DNA of 64,000 nt from CAWDLX01 sp963753485 (GCA_963753485.1 CAVWCL010000020.1:124001-188000), one strand, 5' to 3'; shown: positions 42,433-50,308, numbered from the stretch's first letter. Notes: generated from the sequence alone by a model not told the origin. Numbers and translations: made by a program.

Positions 42433-43646
42433 CGCCGGCACGCCAGCTCGGCCAGCACGCCGGCGAGCGCGACGACGCCGGCGGCACAGTCCACATCGGT
42501 CGCTCGCTCGGCCGGGGCGTGTGACACTCCGGTCGGGTTCCGTACGAAGATCATAGCCGTCGGTACGCCCGCGTTGGCGAGCACCCCGGCGTCGTGGCCG
42601 GCACCGGTGGGCAGCAGCGGGGCGTCCGGAAGAACCGCGCACACGCGGTCCCGCAACCCCCGGTCGAACTCGGTGACCGGCGTACGCGACTCGGACGTCA
42701 CCGCCAGGGTGGTGCCGTCCTGGCCGGACCGGGCGGTCATCCGGGCGGTGAGGGCATCGACGATCTGGTTGAGCGTCTCCTCGTCCGGACCGCGGGCGTC
42801 GAGCCATGCGGTCACGGTGGCGGCGATCGCGTTGGTGGCGTTGGGCTCGACCGCGATCCGGCCGACGGTCGCCCGGCCCCCGGCGAGCCGCGCCTGCTCG
42901 TCGGCGGCGAGCACGGCGTCGGCGAAGGTGAGCATCGGGTCGCGCCGGTCGTCCATCGCGGTGGTGCCGGCGTGGTTCGCCTCCCCGGTGAACTCCAGGC
43001 GCCAGCGGCCGTGCGGCCAGATGGCGGTCGCGACGCCGACGGGCTGGTCCTGCCGGGCCAGCCAGCGGCCCTGCTCGATGTGCAGCTCGACGAAGGCGGC
43101 CAGAGCGCCCACCCGCACGCCATCCGCCCCGACCGCCGCCGGGTCGACGCCGGCGGTTGCGAGTACCTGCTCCAGCCGTAGCCCGTCGCGGTCGACCAGC
43201 GAGCGGGCCCGGTCCGGATCGAGCGCCCCGGTCAGCAGTCGCGAGCCGAGGCAGGCCACCCCGAATCGGGACCCCTCCTCCTCGGCGAAAGCGACGATGC
43301 CGACCGGTCGCACCGGCTGCGCCGCCTGCTCGCGCAGCAGGTCCAGGGCGAGGAAGCCAGAGACTATCCCCAGTGGACCGTCGTAGCCGCCGCCGTGGGG
43401 CACCGAGTCGAAATGGCTGCCGGTGACCACCGCGCCACCCTGAGCCGGGTCGCCCCACCAGGCCCAGCAGTTGCCGTTGCCGTCGGTCTCGACCATCAGA
43501 TCGCGGTCGGTCGCCTCCTCGGCGAACCACTCCCGGCAGGCGAGCTCCGCCTCCGACCAGGCGTAGCGCAGGTAACCACCGGTGGCCGGATCACGGCCGA
43601 TCGCCTCGACGGAGCGCCACAGCGAACGGAACCGTTCCGGGTCCAC
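42429..43646 (-). CDS. M20-family amidohydrolase (annotated as allantoate amidohydrolase); probable Hut deformylase
   Basis: A 405-residue M20 metallopeptidase-family hydrolase. GSHFDSVPHGGGYDGPLG, AEEEGSRFG and the VELHIEQG motif supply the two-metal site, and GAGHDAG lies near the end. Sequence places it with allantoate amidohydrolases and N-carbamoyl amino acid hydrolases. Its position inside a coupled hut operon, directly with hutF and with no hutG in sight, suggests that it removes the formyl group from N-formyl-L-glutamate; this is an inference from context. GTG 43646 starts immediately after the hutU stop. Confidence 0.85.
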   Translation of the reverse strand: MDPERFRSLWRSVEAIGRDPATGGYLRYAWSEAELACREWFAEEATDRDLMVETDGNGNCWAWWGDPAQGGAVVTGSHFDSVPHGGGYDGPLGIVSGFLALDLLREQAAQPVRPVGIVAFAEEEGSRFGVACLGSRLLTGALDPDRARSLVDRDGLRLEQVLATAGVDPAAVGADGVRVGALAAFVELHIEQGRWLARQDQPVGVATAIWPHGRWRLEFTGEANHAGTTAMDDRRDPMLTFADAVLAADEQARLAGGRATVGRIAVEPNATNAIAATVTAWLDARGPDEETLNQIVDALTARMTARSGQDGTTLAVTSESRTPVTEFDRGLRDRVCAVLPDAPLLPTGAGHDAGVLANAGVPTAMIFVRNPTGVSHAPAERATDVDCAAGVVALAGVLAELACRR

Positions 43647-45293
43647 TCAGGACTCCCGCATCGGAATGCGCACGCCGTGCTCGCCGGCAACCTGTTCGGC
43701 CAACTCGTACCCGGCATCGACGTGGCGGATCACGCCCAGGCCGGGGTCATTGGTGAGCACCCGCTCGATCTTCTGAGCCGCCAACGCCGTACCGTCGGCG
43801 ACGCTGACCTGTCCGGCGTGGATGGAGCGGCCGATCCCGACGCCGCCGCCATGGTGGATGGAGACCCAGGAGGCGCCGCTGGCCGTGTTCACCAGCGCGT
43901 TGAGCAGTGGCCAGTCGGCGATCGCGTCGGAGCCGTCGAGCATGCCCTCGGTCTCCCGGTACGGCGACGCGACCGAGCCGCAGTCCAGATGGTCGCGCCC
44001 GATGACGATCGGAGCGGCCAGCTCGCCGCGGGCCACCATCTCGTTGAACCGCACACCGGCCACGTCCCGCTCGCCGTACCCGAGCCAGCAGATGCGCGCC
44101 GGCAGGCCCTGAAACGCCACTCGCTCGCCGGCCAGCCGCAGCCAGCGCGCCAGGGAGTCGTTGTGCGGGAACAGTTCCAGGATGGCCCGGTCGGTGGCGG
44201 CGATGTCGGCCGGGTCGCCGGAGAGGGCGGCCCACCGGAAGGGGCCCTTGCCCTGACAGAAGAGTGGCCGGATGTACGCGGGCACGAAACCTGGGAACGC
44301 GAACGCCCGCTCGTACCCGCCCAGCTGGGCCTCGCCCCGGATCGAGTTGCCGTAGTCGAAGACCTCGGCGCCCCCGTCGAGGAAGCCCACCATCGCCGCG
44401 ACGTGTTTCGCCATCGACGCCCGCGCCCGGTCGGTGAACTCCTCCGGTTTGGCGGCCGCATAGTCGGGCGCGTCGCCCGGGTCGACGCCCTCGGGTACGT
44501 AGCTCAGCGGGTCGTGGGCCGAGGTCTGGTCGGTCACGATGTCGATCGGTACGCCCCGGCGCAGCAGCTCCGGCACGAGGGTGGCCGCGTTGCCGACGAC
44601 CCCGACCGAGTGGGCCCGGCGCTGGGTCCGCGCGTGCACCGCCTCGGCCACCGCGTCGTCCAGGCTGGGCGCGACCGTGTCCAGGTAACGGGTGTGCACA
44701 CGCCGCTGCAGCCGGGCCGGGTCGACATCGATGATCAGGCAGGCGCCGTCGTTCATGGTGACCGCCAACGGCTGGGCGCCACCCATGCCTCCACAGCCGG
44801 CGGTGAGGGTGAGGGTGCCGGCGAGGGTGCCGTTGAACCGCTTCGCGGCGACCGCGGCGAAGGTCTCGTAGGTGCCCTGCAGGATGCCCTGCGTTCCAAT
44901 GTAGATCCACGAGCCCGCGGTCATCTGTCCGTACATGGTGAGCCCCAGGGCCTCGAGTCGGCGAAACTCCGGCCAGGTGGCCCAGTCACCGACCAGATTG
45001 GAGTTGGCCAGCAGCACCCGGGGGGCCCACTCGTGGGTGCGCATGACGCCCACCGGCCGGCCCGACTGGACGAGCATGGTCTCGTCGTTGCGCAGGGTGG
45101 TCAAGGTACGGACGAGGGCGTGAAACGACGGCCAGTCACGGGCGGCTTTGCCGGTGCCGCCGTAGACGACCAGGTCGTCGGGACGCTCGGCGACATCCGG
45201 GTCCAGGTTGTTCATCAGCATCCGCAGCGCGGCTTCCTGCGGCCACGCGACGGCGGTCAGGGTGGTACCACGGGGGGCCCGCACTGGGGTCAC
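43647..45293 (-). CDS. hutU: Urocanate hydratase
   Basis: A 548-residue NAD-dependent enzyme that hydrates urocanate to imidazolonepropionate. Characteristic segments include NNLDPDVAERPDDLVVYGG, MTAGSWIYIGTQGILQGTY, LTAGCGGMGGAQPLAVTMN (NAD site) and FCQGKGPFRWAALSGDP with the catalytic-loop cysteine. GTG 45293 follows AAGGAGA with 7-nt spacing; an open frame to 45401 is rejected. It is the first gene of the five-gene operon, so the promoter and operators should lie in 45294-45405. Confidence 0.96.
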   Translation of the reverse strand: MTPVRAPRGTTLTAVAWPQEAALRMLMNNLDPDVAERPDDLVVYGGTGKAARDWPSFHALVRTLTTLRNDETMLVQSGRPVGVMRTHEWAPRVLLANSNLVGDWATWPEFRRLEALGLTMYGQMTAGSWIYIGTQGILQGTYETFAAVAAKRFNGTLAGTLTLTAGCGGMGGAQPLAVTMNDGACLIIDVDPARLQRRVHTRYLDTVAPSLDDAVAEAVHARTQRRAHSVGVVGNAATLVPELLRRGVPIDIVTDQTSAHDPLSYVPEGVDPGDAPDYAAAKPEEFTDRARASMAKHVAAMVGFLDGGAEVFDYGNSIRGEAQLGGYERAFAFPGFVPAYIRPLFCQGKGPFRWAALSGDPADIAATDRAILELFPHNDSLARWLRLAGERVAFQGLPARICWLGYGERDVAGVRFNEMVARGELAAPIVIGRDHLDCGSVASPYRETEGMLDGSDAIADWPLLNALVNTASGASWVSIHHGGGVGIGRSIHAGQVSVADGTALAAQKIERVLTNDPGLGVIRHVDAGYELAEQVAGEHGVRIPMRES

Positions 45294-45306
45294 GGCTGTC
45301 TCCTTC

Positions 45307-45389
45307 GACCGCCATCGCCGGTGACGGCCATGGCCTCCGCGGTCTCGATCATCGGAGGAGACGGCCATCGCGGTTGACAGAATTGTCCA
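45307..45389. promoter_or_regulatory. Candidate hut operator region
   Basis: Two 19-bp direct repeats, GACCGCCATCGCCGGTGAC (45307-45325) and GACGGCCATCGCGGTTGAC (45360-45378), match at 16 of 19 positions and start 53 bp apart, about five helical turns. The second overlaps a palindrome, TTGACAGAATTGTCCA (45374-45389). They sit directly upstream of hutU. The regulator is unknown. Confidence 0.4.
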
Positions 45390-45405
45390 CTGGCCGCCCA
45401 ACGGC

Positions 45406-45448
45406 GGCGGCCTCGCCAGCAGCCTAGTCGGCTGCCGGCGAGGCCGCC
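45406..45448 (-). terminator. Terminator of the osmoprotectant binding-protein gene
   Basis: A 19-bp stem (GGCGGCCTCGCCAGCAGCC and its complement) with one mismatch and the loop TAGTC, 28 nt downstream of the stop at 45477 on the minus strand. It separates that gene from hutU. Confidence 0.8.
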
Positions 45449-45476
45449 GGGGGTCAGCTCGGGTTCGCCCCGCGAG

Positions 45477-46481
45477 CTACGCGGGTGTCAGCGAGCTGTC
45501 GGAGGAGAAGACCAGGCTGAGCGTCGCCGAGCCGTTGCGCAGTGCGGTCTTGCTACGCGGCCCGCCGGCGTCCGCCTCGAAGAACCGGCCGAACGTGATG
45601 TGGTAGGTGTTCTGCAGGCCGACCTGGCAGAACGGGCGCTCCGGGCACTCCGCCGGACCGCCGAGGATCGAGGCCGCTCCGCTGCACGTGGCCGCGAAGT
45701 CCGTGAGCGTCTTGAGGTGGTACTTGTCCGCCACCTGCTTGGTCACCGCGAACGCGTTCTGGTCCGAGGCGTCCGACGGCGTGCCGACCGCCAGCCCGTA
45801 CTTGTCGGCCAGGTCCTTCAGCGCGGCCATCGTGGTGCTGATGTCACCACTCGCCTTCGGCGCGGCGTTCTTGCCGTTGGCCTTGGTATTGAGGAACTCC
45901 GTCATGGTCGCCGCGTACTCGGGGAATATCCCGATCTCGCCGCGCTCGAGGGCCGGCTCGTAGAGCTCGCGGTTGGTGCTCTGCTTCACCGACGCCTGGA
46001 AGCCGGTCGCGTTTAGGACGATCTTGTACAACTCGGCAAGGGTCTGGCTCTCGGCGAACCCGGCCGCGCCGACGACGATTGGACCGCTGCCTCCGGATCC
46101 GGTGGCGGCCAGGCCCGCAGTGGTGGCGAAGTCCTGCGCCGCCTGCTGCGGGGTCTTGCGGTCGACATCGACCGCCTTGTTCAGCGCCAGCAGCTTGGGT
46201 TGGTCGAGCGCGTCCGCGACCTTGTCCGCGGCGGTCAGCGCGGCCTGGCCGACCGACTTGTTTGCCACCGCCACGATGTTGTCCGAGTTCTGCAGGTGCT
46301 TGTCATCGGTGAGCAGCACCAGGGTATCCCCGGCGATCGGCGCACACCCCACGCCGGACGCCCCGGTCGGTGGTGCCTGGGTGCCCGAGGATCCCGACTT
46401 GCCGCACGCGGCCATGCCGAAGGTGGCCGCCAGTGTGCCGGTGAGTATGACCAATGACAACTTCCGGGTACGCGCAAACAT
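45477..46481 (-). CDS. Glycine betaine/choline-type ABC substrate-binding lipoprotein, apparently circularly permuted
   Basis: A 334-residue lipoprotein (lipobox MAAC, Cys26). Residues 51-124 (GDTLVLLTDDKHLQNSDNIV...NKAVDVDRKTP) look like the C-terminal end of OpuCC/OpuBC-type binding proteins. Residues 133-334 (GPIVVGAAGFAESQTLAELY...LSLVFSSDSSL) look like the N-terminal start through to the strand that normally precedes that end. The order is therefore permuted relative to OpuC proteins. Ligands such as glycine betaine or choline are likely. ATG 46481 gives a proper signal peptide. Permease genes follow upstream on the same strand. Confidence 0.85.
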   Translation of the reverse strand: MFARTRKLSLVILTGTLAATFGMAACGKSGSSGTQAPPTGASGVGCAPIAGDTLVLLTDDKHLQNSDNIVAVANKSVGQAALTAADKVADALDQPKLLALNKAVDVDRKTPQQAAQDFATTAGLAATGSGGSGPIVVGAAGFAESQTLAELYKIVLNATGFQASVKQSTNRELYEPALERGEIGIFPEYAATMTEFLNTKANGKNAAPKASGDISTTMAALKDLADKYGLAVGTPSDASDQNAFAVTKQVADKYHLKTLTDFAATCSGAASILGGPAECPERPFCQVGLQNTYHITFGRFFEADAGGPRSKTALRNGSATLSLVFSSDSSLTPA

Positions 46482-46671
46482 GCGTCTGCCCGCCTTTCGT
46501 GTCCCGGCGCGTACGACGCCGCGTGTCCGACGGGCAGGATGCGCCCGGCCCGCGGGATCCACTCAACCCCGTCGAACAGATCATGACAACCGCTACGGCG
46601 CCGAGCGGGATTACCGTCTGGTTACGCTATGGCGACATTCGCCGTTATCTTTCCGCGACCTGGTGGCTGGA

Positions 46672-47400
46672 TCACCCGGCCGGTGGCAGCGCGGCGTCGG
46701 CGGCGGAACTGGTCGGCGCTCGGCCGGCCCGGCGCATGGCTCGAGGCGTGACCGCCCACTGCAGCAGCGCCAGCGCACCCTCCACCAGCAGGCATAACGT
46801 GATCACGAGCAGGCCGCCGGCGAGCACCCGGTCACCACCGGCCGCCAGGCCCAGGCCGAAGCCGCGACTGATGATGGAGCCGAGCCCACCACCGTTGACC
46901 AGCGCGGCCAGGGTCGCGGTCGCGACGACCTGGACGGCGGCCGTGCGCAGGCCGGCGGCGAGGTAGGGCACCGCGAGCGGGAGCTCGACCCGGCCGATCA
47001 TCTGGCCACCGGAGAGGCCCATGCCGCGGGCCGCCTCACGGACCTCTGGGTCGACCTCGCGCAGACCCAGGTACGCGTTGGCGAGCAACGGCGGGATGGC
47101 GAAGATGGCCAGCGCCAGGATGATCGGCAGCTGGCCGGCTCCGATGACGGTGAGCGGGAAGATGGTGAGCAGCGCGACGGTCGGGATGGCCCGGGTGACG
47201 TTCGCGACCGCCACCACGAAGGCGCCGCCGCGGCCGGTGTGGCCGAGCCAGATCCCGACCGGCCAGGCGACGACGCAGCCGATGAGCACCGCCATCGCGG
47301 AGATGAACAGATGCTCCTGGGTCCGCACGAGGATGCCGTCCGGATTGGTCCAGTTCAGCGGGTCGTTGAGCCAGATAAACGCCTGCCGCAACAGGTTCAT
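46672..47400 (-). CDS. Osmoprotectant ABC permease (OpuCB/OpuCD-like), second of two
   Basis: A 242-residue inner-membrane permease with five to six helices and the cytoplasmic EAA-type loop (VDPEVREAARGMGLSGGQM). It begins NLLRQAFIWLNDPLNW, as in OpuC permeases. ATG 47400 overlaps the first permease stop (ATGA). A 190-nt gap (46482-46671) separates it from the binding-protein gene; it contains TTGTCA-N17-TTGAGT on the minus strand (about 46593-46565), a possible promoter for that gene. A longer open frame to 48048 is a shadow of the first permease. Confidence 0.9.
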   Translation of the reverse strand: MNLLRQAFIWLNDPLNWTNPDGILVRTQEHLFISAMAVLIGCVVAWPVGIWLGHTGRGGAFVVAVANVTRAIPTVALLTIFPLTVIGAGQLPIILALAIFAIPPLLANAYLGLREVDPEVREAARGMGLSGGQMIGRVELPLAVPYLAAGLRTAAVQVVATATLAALVNGGGLGSIISRGFGLGLAAGGDRVLAGGLLVITLCLLVEGALALLQWAVTPRAMRRAGRAPTSSAADAALPPAG

Positions 47401-48098
47401 GACGCGCCTGCCCTTCGCCGGGCCCACGGCATCACCAGCCGGCCCAGGCCGAGCAGCATCACGTCCAGGATGAGGGCCAGCCCGATGCATCCCAGGGTGC
47501 CGGCCATGATCTGCGGCTTGTAGAAGTTGTTGTTGAAGCCGGTCAGGATCAGATTGCCGAAACCGCCGTAACTCGCCACGTACCCGACGGTGACCAGGGC
47601 GACCGTGGAGACGGTCGCGATGCGTACCCCGGTGAGGATGCCCGGCAGGGCCAACGGCAGCTCGATGCGCCAGAGCAGCGCGGTACGTCCGTACCCCATC
47701 CCACGGGCGGCGTCGAGGACGTCGGCCGGGACCTGGCGCAATCCGGTCACGGCGTTGCGGATGACCGCGAGCAGCGCGTAGAGCACGAGTCCCACCAGGA
47801 CGGTGGTGAAGGTCAGGCCGAGGGTCGGCGCCAGCATCGCGAACAGCGCCAGCGACGGGATCGTGTAGAGAATGCCGGAGAAGCCCAGGATCGACCCGGT
47901 GAGCCAGCGCACCTTGTACGCCAGCACCGCGAGCGGGATTCCGAGCAGCGCGGCGATGCCGACCGCGGTTAGGGTCAAGGCGACATGCTGCTGGAGAGCT
48001 TCGGTCAGCGAGTCGATGTTCTGCCGGATGTACTCCCACGAGAACCACGGGTTACGCGGGTCGTCCAACGGTACGGCCCAGCCGACCAGAGGGGGCAT
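47397..48098 (-). CDS. Osmoprotectant ABC permease (OpuCB/OpuCD-like), first of two
   Basis: A 233-residue permease of five to six helices with the N-terminal amphipathic segment (WFSWEYIRQNIDSLTEALQQ) and the EAA loop (VPADVLDAARGMGYGRTAL). It pairs with the second permease and the divergently encoded ATPase. ATG 48098 lies 6 nt after TAGCGT on the minus strand (48110-48105) and lacks a ribosome site, so a leaderless mRNA is likely. Its -10 box would lie within the first codons of the divergent ATPase gene. Confidence 0.9.
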   Translation of the reverse strand: MPPLVGWAVPLDDPRNPWFSWEYIRQNIDSLTEALQQHVALTLTAVGIAALLGIPLAVLAYKVRWLTGSILGFSGILYTIPSLALFAMLAPTLGLTFTTVLVGLVLYALLAVIRNAVTGLRQVPADVLDAARGMGYGRTALLWRIELPLALPGILTGVRIATVSTVALVTVGYVASYGGFGNLILTGFNNNFYKPQIMAGTLGCIGLALILDVMLLGLGRLVMPWARRRAGAS

Positions 48099-48100
48099 AG

Positions 48101-49081
48101 GTGAACGCTACCGCTGCCGCGGAGATCCGACTCGACGGTGTGCGCAAGGTGTATCCCGACGGGACGGTGGCCGTCGGCGGTCTCAGCCTCGACGTTCCCA
48201 CCGGCGAACTGGTCGTGCTGGTCGGCCCGTCCGGGTGCGGCAAGTCGACCATCCTGCGCATGGTGAACCGGTTGGTCGAGCCGACCGGCGGCCGGATCCT
48301 GCTCGGCGACGAGGACGTGACCCATGTCGACCCGGTGCAGCTGCGCCGGCGAATGGGCTATGTCATCCAGAACGTTGGCCTCTTCCCGCACCAGACCGTG
48401 CGTGACAACGTGGCCACGGTGCCGCGCCTGCTCGGCTGGCCCCGCCGGCGGATCGACGAGCGGGTGGCGGAGCTGCTCGACCTCGTCGGTCTGGAGTCGG
48501 ACCGCTACGCCCGCCGCTATCCCAGTGAACTCTCCGGCGGCCAGCGCCAGCGGGTCGGGGTGGCCCGCGCGCTCGCCGCCGATCCAGTGCTGCTGCTCAT
48601 GGACGAGCCGTTCTCGGCCGTCGACCCGATCGCCCGGGCCAGGCTGCAGGAGGAGTTCCTGCGACTACAGGCGACGGTCGGCAAGACCATCATCTTCGTG
48701 ACCCACGACGTGGACGAAGCGGTACGCCTGGGCGACCGGATCGCGGTCTTCTCCGACGGCGGCACGCTGGAGCAGTACGACCCGCCGGCCGACCTGCTGG
48801 CCCGCCCGGCCAACGAGTTCGTGGCCGAGTTCGTCGGCCGCGACCGGGGCATCAAGCGGTTGGGAGTGACCGCGATCCCGGCTGCGCTGCGCCCGGTGCC
48901 GCCCGGGGGCGTGAACGGCTCGCCGACGGTCGAGGCCGGCGCCAGCCTGCGCGACGCTCTGGCGGCGCTGCTCGACGGCGGTACCCGGATGGTCGCGGTA
49001 CGGGAGCCGGACGGCTCACTGCGGGGCGTGCTCACCCCCGAGGACATCCTGGCCCCCACGGGCCTGGCCCCCACGGGTTAG
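48101..49081 (+). CDS. Osmoprotectant ABC transporter ATP-binding protein (OpuCA/ProV-like)
   Basis: A 326-residue ATPase. Walker A is GPSGCGKST, the Q-loop is in VIQNVGLFPHQTV, the signature is LSGGQRQRV, Walker B is LLLMDEPFSAVDP and a CBS-like C-terminal tail occurs (from ~255; LRDALAALLDGGTRMVAV). It powers the divergent permease pair and the lipoprotein. GTG 48101 follows GAGGGGG by about 8 nt and starts only 2 bp from the divergent permease start. The last codons and the stop (TAG at 49079) fall inside a 15-bp tandem repeat, which adds LAPTG twice at the C-terminus. Confidence 0.92.
   Translation: MNATAAAEIRLDGVRKVYPDGTVAVGGLSLDVPTGELVVLVGPSGCGKSTILRMVNRLVEPTGGRILLGDEDVTHVDPVQLRRRMGYVIQNVGLFPHQTVRDNVATVPRLLGWPRRRIDERVAELLDLVGLESDRYARRYPSELSGGQRQRVGVARALAADPVLLLMDEPFSAVDPIARARLQEEFLRLQATVGKTIIFVTHDVDEAVRLGDRIAVFSDGGTLEQYDPPADLLARPANEFVAEFVGRDRGIKRLGVTAIPAALRPVPPGGVNGSPTVEAGASLRDALAALLDGGTRMVAVREPDGSLRGVLTPEDILAPTGLAPTG
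48105..48110 (-). promoter_or_regulatory. -10 box of the permease operon, inside the divergent ATPase gene
   Basis: TAGCGT on the minus strand, 6 nt before ATG 48098; leaderless spacing. Confidence 0.45.
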
Positions 49082-49136
49082 CCCCCACGGGCCTGGCCCC
49101 CACTGGTTAGCCCCCACGGGCCTAGCCCCCACGGGT
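49049..49136 (+). repeat. Tandem repeat, 14-15 bp x 6
   Basis: Units of CTGGCCCCCACGGGC and TAGCCCCCACGGGC alternate. The array contains the ATPase stop codon and runs directly into the palindrome at 49135. Confidence 0.9.
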
Positions 49137-49188
49137 TAGCAGGGGCACCCTTTACAACTGAATGGGTTAGCAGGGTGCCCCTGCTAAC
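49135..49188. repeat. Dispersed GGGCACCC palindrome, copy 3
   Basis: The most perfect copy: the GTTAGCAGGGGCACCCT arm pairs with AGGGTGCCCCTGCTAAC around the centre TTACAACTGAATGGGTTAGC. It lies between convergent genes. Confidence 0.85.
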
Positions 49189-49237
49189 GCCGCCGGCAAC
49201 GGGTGCCGGCGGCGTTGGTGGCGGGTCGACCGGCGGG

Positions 49238-50185
49238 TCAGCGGTGGTCGGAGAGGTCGGCGTGGTGGTCGGTACCGTCCGATGAGGACGGATCGGCGTG
49301 CACGATGGCCGCGGTGAGGCGCGGGATGGCGTGGATCAGCCGGTGCTCGGCGTCGACGGCGATCCGGTGCGCGGCCACCACGGTGAGGTTCTCGTCGACA
49401 CTGATGTCGCATTCGGCGCGCAGCTTGTGCCCGATCCATCGCAGCCGGACCGCACCGACCTCCTCGACCCCGACCGTGTCCCGAAGCGTTCGTTCGACAG
49501 TGTCCACAATGCTCGGATCGACGGCATCCATCAACCTGCGGTAGACTTCCCGGGCCGCATCCCGTAGCACGACCAGGATGGCGAGCGTGATGACGAGTCC
49601 CACCACCGGGTCGGCCCACGCCCAACCGATCGCCACCCCGCCGGCGCCGAGCAGGACGGCGAGTGAGGTGAACCCGTCGGTGCGCGCGTGCAGGCCGTCG
49701 GCGACCAGCGCGGCCGACCCGATCCGCCGGCCGACCCGGATGCGCACCTGGGCGACGGCTTCGTTGCCGGCGAAGCCGAGGACGGCCGCCCCCGCGACGG
49801 CGAGGAGATGCGACACCGGCTGGGGGTGCAGTAGCCGCTGCACCGCGGCCCAGCCGGCGGCGAACGCGGAGACCGCGATGACCGTGACGATGACGATGCC
49901 GGCGAGGTCCTCGGCCCGGCCGTACCCGTAGGTGTAGCGGCGGGTCGGCGCCCGCCGGCCGACGAGGAAGGCCAGACCCAGCGGCACCGCGGTCAGCGCG
50001 TCGGCGACGTTGTGCAGGGTGTCGCCGAGCAGACCGACGGAGCCGGACCACGCGGCGACCAGGGCCTGCGCGGCCGCCGTGAGGCCGAGGATGAGCAACG
50101 ACAGCCACAACGCCCGGACACCGTCGCGGCTGGTCTCCAGCTCGGCATCGACGGCGCCGGCGGGGTCGTGCGAGTGCGGCGCCAC
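49238..50185 (-). CDS. Cation diffusion facilitator (CDF) family metal efflux protein
   Basis: A 315-residue readable frame with six helices and the CDF metal-site motifs (LLGDTLHNVADAL and GLHARTDGFTSLAVL, each with His/Asp pairs) and the RRYTYGYGRAEDLAG loop, followed by a cytoplasmic dimer domain ending in a His-rich tail. It would export Zn, Co, Fe or similar divalent ions. GTG 50185 (APHSHDPAGAV) is the only in-frame start, but family members usually begin further upstream with a His-rich tail. That tail is found in another frame upstream (see next entry). Confidence 0.88.
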   Translation of the reverse strand: MAPHSHDPAGAVDAELETSRDGVRALWLSLLILGLTAAAQALVAAWSGSVGLLGDTLHNVADALTAVPLGLAFLVGRRAPTRRYTYGYGRAEDLAGIVIVTVIAVSAFAAGWAAVQRLLHPQPVSHLLAVAGAAVLGFAGNEAVAQVRIRVGRRIGSAALVADGLHARTDGFTSLAVLLGAGGVAIGWAWADPVVGLVITLAILVVLRDAAREVYRRLMDAVDPSIVDTVERTLRDTVGVEEVGAVRLRWIGHKLRAECDISVDENLTVVAAHRIAVDAEHRLIHAIPRLTAAIVHADPSSSDGTDHHADLSDHR

Positions 50186-50283
50186 GAGGTGGCGAAACCA
50201 GCCGGGAACCCCGCCGCCTTCATGCGCATGGCTTCGTGGTCGTGGTCGTGGTCCGGATGGTCGTGGTGATGGTGTGCGGGCAC
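50186..50283 (-). other. Out-of-frame His-rich N-terminus of the CDF protein (apparent 1-nt deletion)
   Basis: GTG 50283 lies 6 nt after CACGAT (50295-50290) and opens a frame reading VPAHHHHDHPDHDHDHE. Around 50234 the CDF frame takes over as SHAHEGGGVPGWFRHLVAPHSHD split across the shift, continuing into GTG 50185. The CDF frame itself has no start codon between its upstream TGA and 50185. A single missing base therefore explains the arrangement. It could be a real mutation, a sequencing error or a phase-variation-like site. Confidence 0.65.
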
Positions 50284-50289
50284 GCCATC

Positions 50290-50295
50290 ATCGTG
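50290..50295 (-). promoter_or_regulatory. -10 box of the CDF gene
   Basis: CACGAT on the minus strand, 6 nt before GTG 50283. The same hexamer and spacing occur before clpS. Confidence 0.4.
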
Positions 50296-50308
50296 CCGGC
50301 GCGCCTGT

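Noticed and set aside
41098..43530. An 810-codon fusion of M20 antiframe sequence and hutF
   Set aside because: The upstream half is a shadow of the M20 gene; GTG 42432 with the GTGA overlap is the real hutF start.
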